Assembly (NCBI GenBank): GCA_035277525.1
Contig: DATEKH010000024.1
Span: 1 to 38,452, forward strand
Origin: CAIKMD01 sp035277525
Lineage (GTDB): Bacteria > Pseudomonadota > Alphaproteobacteria > ATCC43930 > CGMCC-115725
Direction of reading: 5' to 3'
DNA: 38,452 bases
In this document: positions 22,346-29,377 of the stretch, piece by piece
Layout of the letters: the number at the start of each line of letters is the position of its first letter
Position numbering within the stretch: the stretch's first letter is position 1
The notes under the pieces: model-generated
Seen by the model: the letters and a program-made list of their open reading frames with translations, nothing else
What the model was told of the DNA's origin: nothing
The model's database searches: none
Made by a program: the position numbers and the translations under genes

Positions 22346-24819
22346 TGCACCAGGCGCAGCGCGGCAAGTTTGGCAAAGGGGCTGTCGGACTGCGGCGGCC
22401 GGTGCTTGCGTCTGCGTGCTTTCGCCGCGCGGCGCAAATGAAACGTGACGCCGCCGCCACCGCTGACCGCGCGATAGGACAGCGCGGCCAGCATGCCGGC
22501 GAGCTGATCGGGAGCGCAGCCGGCGAGCGCCGCGAGCTCTGCATCGGGCCCGAACGGACCCTTATGCGCCAGCCGCCGCGCCGCCGCCGCCAAACGCTCG
22601 AGCCGGTCGACGCGCAGAACCCGCGGGCCGAGGACGCGATAGCCCATCGCGGCATAAGCCGCCTCCGAAATGTCCGGATCGCGCGGCGCGGCAACGTTGT
22701 CGGGCAAAGCGGGCGCAGGCTCGCCCTCCTTCACCGCCCACAGCATGGCAGCGAAATCCGCCGCCCCGCGTTTCAGGATGCCGTCGAGATAGACCGTTTC
22801 CGTGCCGAGCCTGACGCCGAGACGCGCCAGCGTCTTGCGGTCGCCGCGACGCAACGCGGCGCGTTGCGCCGCCACCGCCTTCGCCGGCAGCGTGCCGAGC
22901 GCTTCGCACAGCTGGAACACGAGGCCGCGCGCCGGTCCAACGAGCTCGGCCTGGCGCGCGCGCATCAGCGCACCGAGACGCTGACGCAGCAACATGCGCC
23001 AATAAAGCGCGAGCCGCCGCCGCACGATCTCGCGCAAGCCGCCATCGAGAAAATCGCTCGGCAAGGCCTCGACGCGCGGCTCGATGGCGCTGTCGCCGGC
23101 GATGAGCCGCCCGACCGCGCCGCCGCGCCACAAGAACCTGCCCCTGCGGTCGAGTTCGAACTCGCTGTCCGCCGCAGCCGCGAGGCTCTTTGCCCGCGTA
23201 TCGATCTCGCCGCGCAGCACGCGATTGGCGGCGGTCAGCAGCGTCTTTGCCGCTTCGCCTCCGTCTGCGGCGTCGGGAATGAAGCGGAAGCCGGCAAGAC
23301 GCCCGACCGGATGGCCTTCGACCTTCACCTCGCCGTCGCGACTCACCGAGGCGAGGAGCTCGCGCGCCGAGGCGAGCTGACGCACCAGGAATGCCGAGCG
23401 GCGATCGACGAAGCGCTGCGTGATGCGGTCATGGAGTGCGTCCGAGAGATTGTCCTCGATCGCGCGCGCCCGTTCCTGCCACGCGGTCGAATCGGCGAGC
23501 CAGTCCGGACGGTGCGCGATATAGGTCCAGGTGCGGATATGCGCGATGCGCGCCATCAGCGTGTCGATGTCGCCATCCGTGCGGTCGAGCCGGTTGACCT
23601 GCGCCGCCACCCAATCGACCGGCAGCCGCCCTGCGCGGCCGACAAGATGGCGATAGATCTGCGCCACAAGCCGCGCATGGGTGTCGCTCATGACTTTGCG
23701 GAAATCGGGAATCTGGCACACTTCCCATAGGAGCCGCACCGAGCCGGGATGGCTCGCGGCGGCGGCGATGTCGGGCAGCTTCGCCAGCGCCGCCAAGGTC
23801 AGGTGATCGTCGGCTTCGCGCGCCGGAACGAGGCCCGGCATGCGCGGCGGCTGTTCCAGGCTTTTCAGAAGCGCAACCAGCGAGCGGTAATCGAGCCGGG
23901 CGTTGCGCCAGTAGAGGCGCGGCAGCGGGTCAAAGCGGTGATTCTCGACCGCTTCGACGATCTCGGCGTCGAGCGGGCCGAGCTCGGCCGTGGTGCCGAA
24001 GGTGCCGTCGCTCATATGTCGGCCGGCGCGGCCGGCGATCTGCGCGATCTCCGCCGCCGCGAGGCGCCGCGGCACGCGCCCGTCGAACTTCGCAAGCTTG
24101 GCAAACGCCACATGGTCGAGATCCATGTTGAGGCCCATGCCGATCGCGTCGGTCGCGACGAGATAATCGACCTCGCCGGATTGGAAGAGACCGACTTGCG
24201 CGTTGCGCGCGCGCGGGCTGAGCGCGCCCAGCACCACGGCGGTTCCGCCGCGCTGGCGCCGCATCAGCTCGCCCAGGGCGAAGACATCGGCGACGGCGAA
24301 GGCCACCACCGCGCTGCGCGGCGGCAGGCGCGTGATCTTCTTCGGTCCCGCATAGGACAAGGTCGAGAAGCGCGGCCGGCTGATATATTCGGCCTCGGGC
24401 ACGAGGCGGCGCATCAGCGGCCGGATCGTATCGGCACCCAAAAACATCGTCTCGTCGGTGCCGCGCGCATGGAGCAGCCGGTCGGTGAAAACATGGCCGC
24501 GCTCGGGATCGCCGCAGAGCTGGATTTCGTCGACCGCGAGAAAATCGACCGGCCGGTCGAGCGGCATCGATTCGGCGGTGCAGACGAAATAAGCCGGGTT
24601 GGATGGAACGATTTTTTCTTCGCCGGTGATGAGCGCGACCGCGCGCGACCCTTTCAGGGCAACGATCCGGTCGTAATTTTCGCGCGCGAGGAGACGGAGC
24701 GGAAAGCCGATGATCCCCGTGCGGTGGCCGAGCATGCGCTCGATGGCGAGATGGGTTTTGCCGGTATTGGTCGGCCCGAGGACAGCCAGGACCCGCGGTA
24801 CCGGGGTGAAAGCGCCCAT
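22342..24819 (-). CDS. SUV3-like superfamily 2 RNA helicase
   Basis: 825 residues. Helicase core: motif I GPTNTGKT (15-22), motif II DEIQ (97-100), motif III-like LGADT, motif V DAIGMGLNM and motif VI QIAGRAGR (260-267). This set, with DEIQ in place of DEAD/H, matches SUV3, the mitochondrial degradosome helicase, whose closest bacterial relatives are alphaproteobacterial. The C-terminal 450 residues contain the SUV3-type C-terminal domain and end in a very basic tail (RRAAKARRRKHRPPQ) likely to bind RNA. A role in RNA turnover or ribosome biogenesis is inferred. ATG 24819 is used and the stop is coupled to the S4 gene downstream. Confidence 0.92.
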   Translation of the reverse strand: MGAFTPVPRVLAVLGPTNTGKTHLAIERMLGHRTGIIGFPLRLLARENYDRIVALKGSRAVALITGEEKIVPSNPAYFVCTAESMPLDRPVDFLAVDEIQLCGDPERGHVFTDRLLHARGTDETMFLGADTIRPLMRRLVPEAEYISRPRFSTLSYAGPKKITRLPPRSAVVAFAVADVFALGELMRRQRGGTAVVLGALSPRARNAQVGLFQSGEVDYLVATDAIGMGLNMDLDHVAFAKLAKFDGRVPRRLAAAEIAQIAGRAGRHMSDGTFGTTAELGPLDAEIVEAVENHRFDPLPRLYWRNARLDYRSLVALLKSLEQPPRMPGLVPAREADDHLTLAALAKLPDIAAAASHPGSVRLLWEVCQIPDFRKVMSDTHARLVAQIYRHLVGRAGRLPVDWVAAQVNRLDRTDGDIDTLMARIAHIRTWTYIAHRPDWLADSTAWQERARAIEDNLSDALHDRITQRFVDRRSAFLVRQLASARELLASVSRDGEVKVEGHPVGRLAGFRFIPDAADGGEAAKTLLTAANRVLRGEIDTRAKSLAAAADSEFELDRRGRFLWRGGAVGRLIAGDSAIEPRVEALPSDFLDGGLREIVRRRLALYWRMLLRQRLGALMRARQAELVGPARGLVFQLCEALGTLPAKAVAAQRAALRRGDRKTLARLGVRLGTETVYLDGILKRGAADFAAMLWAVKEGEPAPALPDNVAAPRDPDISEAAYAAMGYRVLGPRVLRVDRLERLAAAARRLAHKGPFGPDAELAALAGCAPDQLAGMLAALSYRAVSGGGGVTFHLRRAAKARRRKHRPPQSDSPFAKLAALRLVQ

Positions 24820-24959
24820 GGGAAAAACATCGGATTTCCCAGGCGAAAAGGCAAGTGCCTGGGCGCGCCCCGGCGGATTACAGCGATTTCATCCGGCGGA
24901 AAGGGTTTTGGGCGGGGCAGCGCCCGTATAGCCCTGGCATAGGGCATTTTTTGAAGACC

Positions 24960-24968
24960 CAAAGGAGG
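24960..24968 (+). promoter_or_regulatory. Near-perfect Shine-Dalgarno sequence
   Basis: AAAGGAGGT lies 5 bases before ATG 24974, complementary to almost the whole anti-SD end of 16S rRNA. It fixes the start and predicts very strong translation of the glycine-zipper protein. Confidence 0.8.
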
Positions 24969-24973
24969 TCCAG

Positions 24974-25483
24974 ATGATCCGCTTTTCGCTCCGGTCCTGG
25001 CGCTCGAAGACCGCCGTCTTCGCCCTGGCCGCCGCCGCCCTGGCCGTGCCGCTGGCGGCAAGCCCGGCTCTGGCCGATGGCTGGCATCACGCTCGCGGCG
25101 AGTCGCGGCATGCGGATGGGTACCGCGACCGCGACGATTGGCGCCGCCCGGTCGTGGTCGCACCGGCGCCGGTCTATGCCGGCCCGGTCTATGCCGCCCC
25201 GGTCTATGCCGCCCCCGCCTACCCGCCGGTGGTCTACGCCCCGTCGCCGGCCTATGCAGCGCCTCCGCCGGCCGCCTATTACGCCCCGGCGCCCTTCCCG
25301 GCTCGCGCGGTCGCCTGCGGCAATGGCGCGGTCGTGGGCGGCCTCATCGGTGCCGCGACGGGCGGCCTCATCGGCTCGCAATTCGGCCATGCCTCGGGTA
25401 ATACCGCCGCGACGCTTGTGGGCATCCTGAGCGGCGCCGCGGTTGGCGCGTCGGTCGGGCAATCGGCCGCCGGCTGCTACTGA
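24974..25483 (+). CDS. Glycine-zipper (2TM) surface protein with PVYA repeats
   Basis: 169 residues. Signal peptide (1-34, ending SPALA), then a His/Arg-rich stretch, a low-complexity PVYAxP region (about 64-108), and a glycine-zipper segment from about 117 to 165 (GAVVGGLIGAATGGLIGSQFG, then GILSGAAVGASVGQ). Two cysteines, C115 and C168, flank the zipper and could form a disulfide. Proteins of this type are secreted to the periplasm or outer membrane and are often abundant and stress-related; function is unknown. It is a single gene with a very strong ribosome binding site, between the divergent helicase gene and the convergent PH-domain gene (7-base overlap of stops). Confidence 0.85.
   Translation: MIRFSLRSWRSKTAVFALAAAALAVPLAASPALADGWHHARGESRHADGYRDRDDWRRPVVVAPAPVYAGPVYAAPVYAAPAYPPVVYAPSPAYAAPPPAAYYAPAPFPARAVACGNGAVVGGLIGAATGGLIGSQFGHASGNTAATLVGILSGAAVGASVGQSAAGCY
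25171..25215 (+). repeat. Three tandem 15-bp repeats inside the glycine-zipper gene
   Basis: GGTCTATGCCGSCCC occurs three times in direct succession (25171-25185, 25186-25200, 25201-25215), with one base difference in the first copy, encoding the VYAxP pentapeptide. The 15-bp unit keeps frame, so copy number can change without breaking the gene. Confidence 0.85.
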
Positions 25484-25935
25484 GCGAGAATGGCGCTGCG
25501 GAGCCGCAACGGGCTCTCGACGTTCCGGATCGGCTCCAGCCCGCCGCCCGTGCCGCGCACGATGATCGTCCCGTAGTTGAGGGCGCGGCCGGCGAGGCCC
25601 TGCTGGACGTCGACGGTTTCGACCTTGGCGCGCGCCATCTCGATCGTGTAGCGGCCGACGATCCCGCGCTTATAGATGATGCGGCGGTCGGTGACCGCGA
25701 ATTCGGTGGTGACACGCTTCAGCGCCGCCACCGCGCCGTCGAGCAGCGCAGCCACAGCGAGAACCCCGGCGAGGATCAGGAGCGGCAGGTGGAGATCGCT
25801 CTCGGACTCGGCGTAGCCAAAGGCGATCAGCGCCAGGGTCGCGAACAGACCCGTCCGGAAGAAGACCAGCCAATGGAGGCGGGTCGCATAGATCACAGCC
25901 TCGCCGGGCTGGAGAACGCGCTGCACGTAGCTCAT
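25477..25935 (-). CDS. PH domain (bPH2) membrane protein
   Basis: 152 residues. Two predicted transmembrane helices (about 23-41 and 50-70) precede a bacterial PH (YdbS/bPH2) domain (about 75-145) with the typical text FAVTDRRIIYKRGIVGRYTIEMARAKVETVDVQQ. Such proteins are inner-membrane and their PH domain faces the cytoplasm; cargo is unknown. It is a single gene facing the glycine-zipper gene (7-base overlap at the stops) and diverging from htpG. Confidence 0.88.
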   Translation of the reverse strand: MSYVQRVLQPGEAVIYATRLHWLVFFRTGLFATLALIAFGYAESESDLHLPLLILAGVLAVAALLDGAVAALKRVTTEFAVTDRRIIYKRGIVGRYTIEMARAKVETVDVQQGLAGRALNYGTIIVRGTGGGLEPIRNVESPLRLRSAILAQ

Positions 25936-25974
25936 GGCCGAGAGTCTAGCATGCCGCCCGCGGCCTCAAGAGAC

Positions 25975-26003
25975 CTTGCATCGCCGCGCCCGCCGCCACA
26001 TAT
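25975..26003 (+). promoter_or_regulatory. Possible heat-shock (RpoH-type) promoter of htpG
   Basis: CTTGCA at 25975-25980 resembles the CTTG core of an RpoH -35 box, and CCACATAT at 25996-26003 resembles the CCxCATxT -10 box, 15 bases apart. A start near 26010 would give a leader of about 20 bases. htpG is a classical RpoH target. The match is approximate. Confidence 0.3.
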
Positions 26004-26030
26004 CTCCGGCGGTTGTGCAATGGGGGCGGG

Positions 26031-27893
26031 ATGACCACGGAGAAACGCGAATTCCAGGCGGAGGTAAGCCGCCTCTTGGAGATCGTCGCGCATTCGCTTT
26101 ACAGCGAGAAGGAAATCTTCCTGCGCGAGCTTATTTCCAACGCATCCGACGCCTGCGACCGGCTGCGCTATCAGGCGCTTACCGAGCCGCAATTGATCGC
26201 GGGCGACGCGAATTTCCGCGTTGTGCTCGAGCCCGACGAGAAAAAGCGCACGCTTGTGGTCGCCGATAACGGCATCGGCATGAGCCGGCAGGAGATGATC
26301 GACAATCTCGGCACCATCGCGCGATCCGGCACCGCCCAGTTCATGAAGCAATTCTCGGGCGACCAAAAGGCCGATCTTGCGCTCATCGGCCAGTTTGGCG
26401 TCGGCTTTTATTCCGCCTTCATGGTCGCGCGCGAGGTCGAGGTGGTCTCGCGGAAAGCCGGCGAGGCGATCGCGCATCGCTGGGTTTCGGACGGCAAGGG
26501 CCAGTTCACGATCGAGGAGGCCGAGCGGGCGGGCCGCGGCACCACCATCACCCTCCATCTGAACGAGGCCGACGAGCAATACACGACGCCGGCGCGGCTC
26601 GAGGCGATCGTCAAGAAATATTCCGACCATATCGCCTTGCCGATCGTGCTCGACCACGCCGGCGTGGAGAAGACGCTCAACTCGGCCTCGGCGCTCTGGA
26701 TGCGGCCCAAAGCCGAGATCACCGCCGAGCAGTACAACGAGTTCTATCACCATGTCGGGCACGCTTTCGACGAGCCCTGGCTCACCTTGCACGCCAAGGC
26801 GGAAGGCGTGTTCGAGTACACGACCTTGCTGTTCGTACCCAGCGGCGCGCCGTTCGATCTGTTCGATCCGGCCCGCAAACACCGCGTCAAGCTCTATGTC
26901 CGCCGCATCTTCATCACCGAGGACGCGCAGGAGCTGCTGCCGCCCTATCTGCGCTTTTTGCGCGGCATCGTCGACAGCGAAGATCTGCCGCTCAATGTCA
27001 GCCGCGAGATGCTGCAAAACAATCCGACGCTCGCGCGCATGCGCGGCCAGATCGTCAAGCGCGTGCTGGGCGAGCTCGCGAAGAAAGCCAAGGATGATCC
27101 TCAAGACTATGCGAAGTTCTGGGGGAATTTCGGTGCGGTGTTGAAGGAAGGCATTTATGAGGACCGCGAGAGCAGCGACGCGATCCTCGAGCTGGCGCGC
27201 TTTCGTTCGACCGCGGGCGAGGGGCTGGTCTCGCTCGAGGACTATGCCCAGCGCATGAAGCCCGGGCAGGAGGCGATCTACACCATCGCGGGCGACACCA
27301 TCGAAGTGGTCGCAAAGAGCCCGCAACTCGAGGGCTTCCGCGCGCGCGGCATCGAGGTGCTTTATCTGACGGATCCGGTCGACGAGTTCTGGACCTCGGC
27401 CGTCGGCGTGTACAAGAAGAAGGAGTTCAAATCGGTCACGCGCGGCGCCGCCGATCTCGACAAGATCGCCGCCGCCGACAAGAAGGAGGATGCGGACGAC
27501 AAGCCCAAGGGCGATGTCGCCGCGCTGATCGCGGTGCTGAAGCTTGCGCTGGGCGACGCGGTCAAGGATGTGCGCGCCTCGAAGCGCCTCACCGACAGCG
27601 CTGTGTGCCTCATCGCCGATGAGCATGACATGGATATCCATCTCGAGCGGCTGTTGCGCCAGCACCGCCAGCTGGCCGCCGATTCAAAGCGCATCCTCGA
27701 GATCAATCCCAAGCATGCGCTGATCGCGCAGCTCTTAAAGCTCGCGGGGAAAGACGGCGCGGCGGACGCGCTCGGCGATTTCGCCTGGATCCTCTTGGAT
27801 CAGGCCCGCATCCTGGAAGGCGAGCCGCTGCCCGATCCCGCGGCCTTCGCCAAACGCCTTTCCGCCGTGCTCGCCAAGGGGTTGACTGCATAG
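26031..27893 (+). CDS. htpG: Molecular chaperone HtpG (Hsp90)
   Basis: 620 residues, full length. The N-terminal GHKL ATPase has the catalytic E33 with N37 (RELISNASDA), D79-N-G-I-G-M, and the lid motif GQFGVGFYSAF (120-130) plus GRGTTITLHL; middle-domain signatures LPLNVSREMLQNNP and a C-terminal dimerisation domain follow. The chaperone acts as a cytoplasmic dimer in client protein maturation. ATG 26031 follows the G-rich GGGGGCGGG. The last part of the middle domain has a charged linker (AAADKKEDADDKPKGD). Transcription probably ends at the three-way-junction element downstream. Confidence 0.98.
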   Translation: MTTEKREFQAEVSRLLEIVAHSLYSEKEIFLRELISNASDACDRLRYQALTEPQLIAGDANFRVVLEPDEKKRTLVVADNGIGMSRQEMIDNLGTIARSGTAQFMKQFSGDQKADLALIGQFGVGFYSAFMVAREVEVVSRKAGEAIAHRWVSDGKGQFTIEEAERAGRGTTITLHLNEADEQYTTPARLEAIVKKYSDHIALPIVLDHAGVEKTLNSASALWMRPKAEITAEQYNEFYHHVGHAFDEPWLTLHAKAEGVFEYTTLLFVPSGAPFDLFDPARKHRVKLYVRRIFITEDAQELLPPYLRFLRGIVDSEDLPLNVSREMLQNNPTLARMRGQIVKRVLGELAKKAKDDPQDYAKFWGNFGAVLKEGIYEDRESSDAILELARFRSTAGEGLVSLEDYAQRMKPGQEAIYTIAGDTIEVVAKSPQLEGFRARGIEVLYLTDPVDEFWTSAVGVYKKKEFKSVTRGAADLDKIAAADKKEDADDKPKGDVAALIAVLKLALGDAVKDVRASKRLTDSAVCLIADEHDMDIHLERLLRQHRQLAADSKRILEINPKHALIAQLLKLAGKDGAADALGDFAWILLDQARILEGEPLPDPAAFAKRLSAVLAKGLTA

Positions 27894-27918
27894 CGCCGCC
27901 AATCGCACATCCGTGCCT

Positions 27919-28000
27919 CGCCCCACCTCACCCCAACCCTCTCCGCCCCTGAGGGGCGGAGAGGGAGGGACCCGCGCAAGCGGGAGGGTGAGGTGGGGCG
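27919..28000. repeat. Three-way-junction palindromic element between convergent genes
   Basis: A perfect 15-bp outer stem (27919-27933 with 27986-28000) encloses two independent hairpins. The first has a perfect 13-bp stem (27937-27949 with 27953-27965, TGA loop), the second a 5-bp stem (27971-27975 with 27980-27984) with a GCAA tetraloop. The whole would fold as a cloverleaf-like RNA on either strand. It sits between the stops of htpG (+) and the DUF1223 gene (-), where it could end or protect both transcripts. The style is that of the dispersed palindromes of GC-rich alphaproteobacteria. Confidence 0.85.
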
Positions 28001-28080
28001 CCGACGATCTCGCGCGTCGTGCCGGCAATCCTGATTCCGTGCCGCTGTGACGCCGATGAGCGGCGCAGCACGACTAGGCT

Positions 28081-28821
28081 TTACTTCTTCGGCAGGTCGA
28101 TGCTCGCCGCCGTGAGAATCGGGCCGGTGCCGTCGAGTTGCAGCAGCACCGCCACCGCATAATTGCTGAGCTTGCTCGCCTCGTCGGGCGGCACGACGAG
28201 TTGCTCCGACCACCCTGCCCAGGAGCCGAGCCGGCGGAAGCTTCGCACCGCGTTGTGATCCCAGGCAACCTTGCCTTCGTTTTCGCCCGCCAGCACGGGG
28301 TTGGTGTGAAGGCTGTCATAGCCGACGAGCCACACCGTCGCCGGCTCGCCGGGCGGCGACTTGCCGTCGCCGAGATCGGCGATGAGCGCGCCATCGCTGC
28401 GCCAATGTAGCGTGAGCTCAGGGTGCGGCAGGCGCTTCGCCGCGGCGGCGCGGATCAAAGCCTCGACCGTCTCGCGCTCGGAGCCCACGGCTTCGCTCTC
28501 GCCCTGCACCACCATTTCGGGCGTATAAACGAAACGCTGCTTCAGGCGCGCGGAATAGTCGCGCTGCCGACGCGTTGCCCAAGGTTTCGAATAAGGATCG
28601 GGCCAGCCGATATAGTTCCAATATTCGACATGGAAGGCGAGCGGGAGAAGATCCGGGCGCTTGGCGAGCTCGCCGAGATATTTGTCGGCGGGCGGACAGG
28701 AGCTGCAGCCTTGCGAGGTGAAAAGCTCGACGACGATCGGCGAGGGATCGGCGCGCGCGGCGCCGATCATCATCGGCGCCATGAGCAAGCAAGCCAAAAG
28801 GCGGGGAATCATGCCAAGCAT
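28081..28821 (-). CDS. DUF1223 family thioredoxin-like secreted protein
   Basis: 246 residues. The N-terminal MLGMIPRLLACLLMAPMMIG acts as a signal peptide, cleaved near AARA. The body starts with VELFTSQGC39SSC42PPAD, the CxxC motif in the thioredoxin-like position that defines DUF1223, followed by ADKYLGELAK and HVEYWNYIGWPDP. DUF1223 proteins are periplasmic and of unknown function, probably thiol-active. ATG 28821 is chosen; the in-frame extension to 28986 would cross the promoter region of the divergent NIPSNAP gene. Its 3' end follows the palindromic element, so it may share a terminator with htpG. Confidence 0.88.
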   Translation of the reverse strand: MLGMIPRLLACLLMAPMMIGAARADPSPIVVELFTSQGCSSCPPADKYLGELAKRPDLLPLAFHVEYWNYIGWPDPYSKPWATRRQRDYSARLKQRFVYTPEMVVQGESEAVGSERETVEALIRAAAAKRLPHPELTLHWRSDGALIADLGDGKSPPGEPATVWLVGYDSLHTNPVLAGENEGKVAWDHNAVRSFRRLGSWAGWSEQLVVPPDEASKLSNYAVAVLLQLDGTGPILTAASIDLPKK

Positions 28822-28966
28822 CCTGCGCCGGGGCGGCACACCGCGCCAGACACTAGCTTTCACAAGAGGGTGATGCCAGTGCCAGCCTGCGCTTGACCAT
28901 AGAAGCGAGCCGGATACGCTCGCGCTTGCGTTAATCATGGCAAGCATAACCGTCGGGAGGAAGGCG

Positions 28967-29287
28967 ATGATTCTCGAAGTCCGCACTTATACAGCGCATC
29001 CAGGCACGGCCGCACAATGGCTCGATCATTACGAGAAGCACGGATTGCCGGTGCAGCAGCGATATTTGGGTGGCCTCGTCGGCTTCTTCACCTGCGAGAT
29101 CGGCACGCTCAACCGCATCATCCATATGTGGAAATACGAATCCCTCGCCGACCGCGAAGCACGGCGCGGCGCGATGGCGAAAGACCCGGCCTGGCAGGCC
29201 TACCTCAAGAACGGGCCGCAGCCCTCGCCGCTCATCGCGCAGGAAAGCCAGATCCTGATCCCGACATCGTTCTCGCCGATGAAATAG
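28967..29287 (+). CDS. NIPSNAP family protein
   Basis: 106 residues, the normal size of a single NIPSNAP domain (dimeric alpha/beta ferredoxin-like barrel). MILEVRTYTAHPGTAAQWLDHYEKH, FFTCEIGTLNRIIHMWKYESLADREARR and ESQILIPTSFSPM are family hallmarks. Bacterial members are cytoplasmic, often adjacent to metabolic operons, with no defined function. ATG 28967 follows GGGAGGAAGG at 28956-28965; the frame upstream to 28937 is not needed. It diverges from the DUF1223 gene and its 3' end abuts the heptamer array. Confidence 0.85.
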   Translation: MILEVRTYTAHPGTAAQWLDHYEKHGLPVQQRYLGGLVGFFTCEIGTLNRIIHMWKYESLADREARRGAMAKDPAWQAYLKNGPQPSPLIAQESQILIPTSFSPMK

Positions 29288-29300
29288 TTGCTGCCGGCTA

Positions 29301-29377
29301 GCTATGAGCCGTTAGCTGTTAGCTATAAGCTCTAAGCTGGAAGATGCTTAAAGCTTATGGCTTACGGCTTAAAGCTA
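29301..29377. repeat. Eleven-unit heptamer array forming a 24-bp imperfect hairpin
   Basis: GC dinucleotides recur every 7 bases in two blocks. Six units (GCNNTRA-like) start at 29301, 29308, 29315, 29322, 29329 and 29336. After a 10-base step five more GC appear at 29346, 29353, 29360, 29367 and 29374 in the opposite orientation (NNNGCTT-like). The two blocks pair: 29314-29337 with 29346-29369 gives 20 Watson-Crick and 2 G-U pairs out of 24, with an 8-base loop. AT content is much higher than around it. The aconitase stop codon (complement of 29375-29377) lies inside the last unit. Confidence 0.85.

Noticed and set aside
22345..24942. Two long + strand frames (461 and 397 codons) opposite the helicase
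   Set aside because: The helicase motifs on the - strand are complete, and the + products are Arg/Gln/Ala-rich with no domain.
25932..27665. 577-codon open frame on the - strand opposite htpG
   Set aside because: HtpG is certain; the antisense frame is a by-product of its codon bias.
28822..28986. Longer start for the DUF1223 protein (extra 55 residues)
   Set aside because: It would overlap the start of the divergent NIPSNAP gene and bury the signal peptide inside the protein.
29301..29377. CRISPR array
   Set aside because: Units are 7 bases with no spacers, and the two halves are inverted, so this is a hairpin-forming heptamer array.
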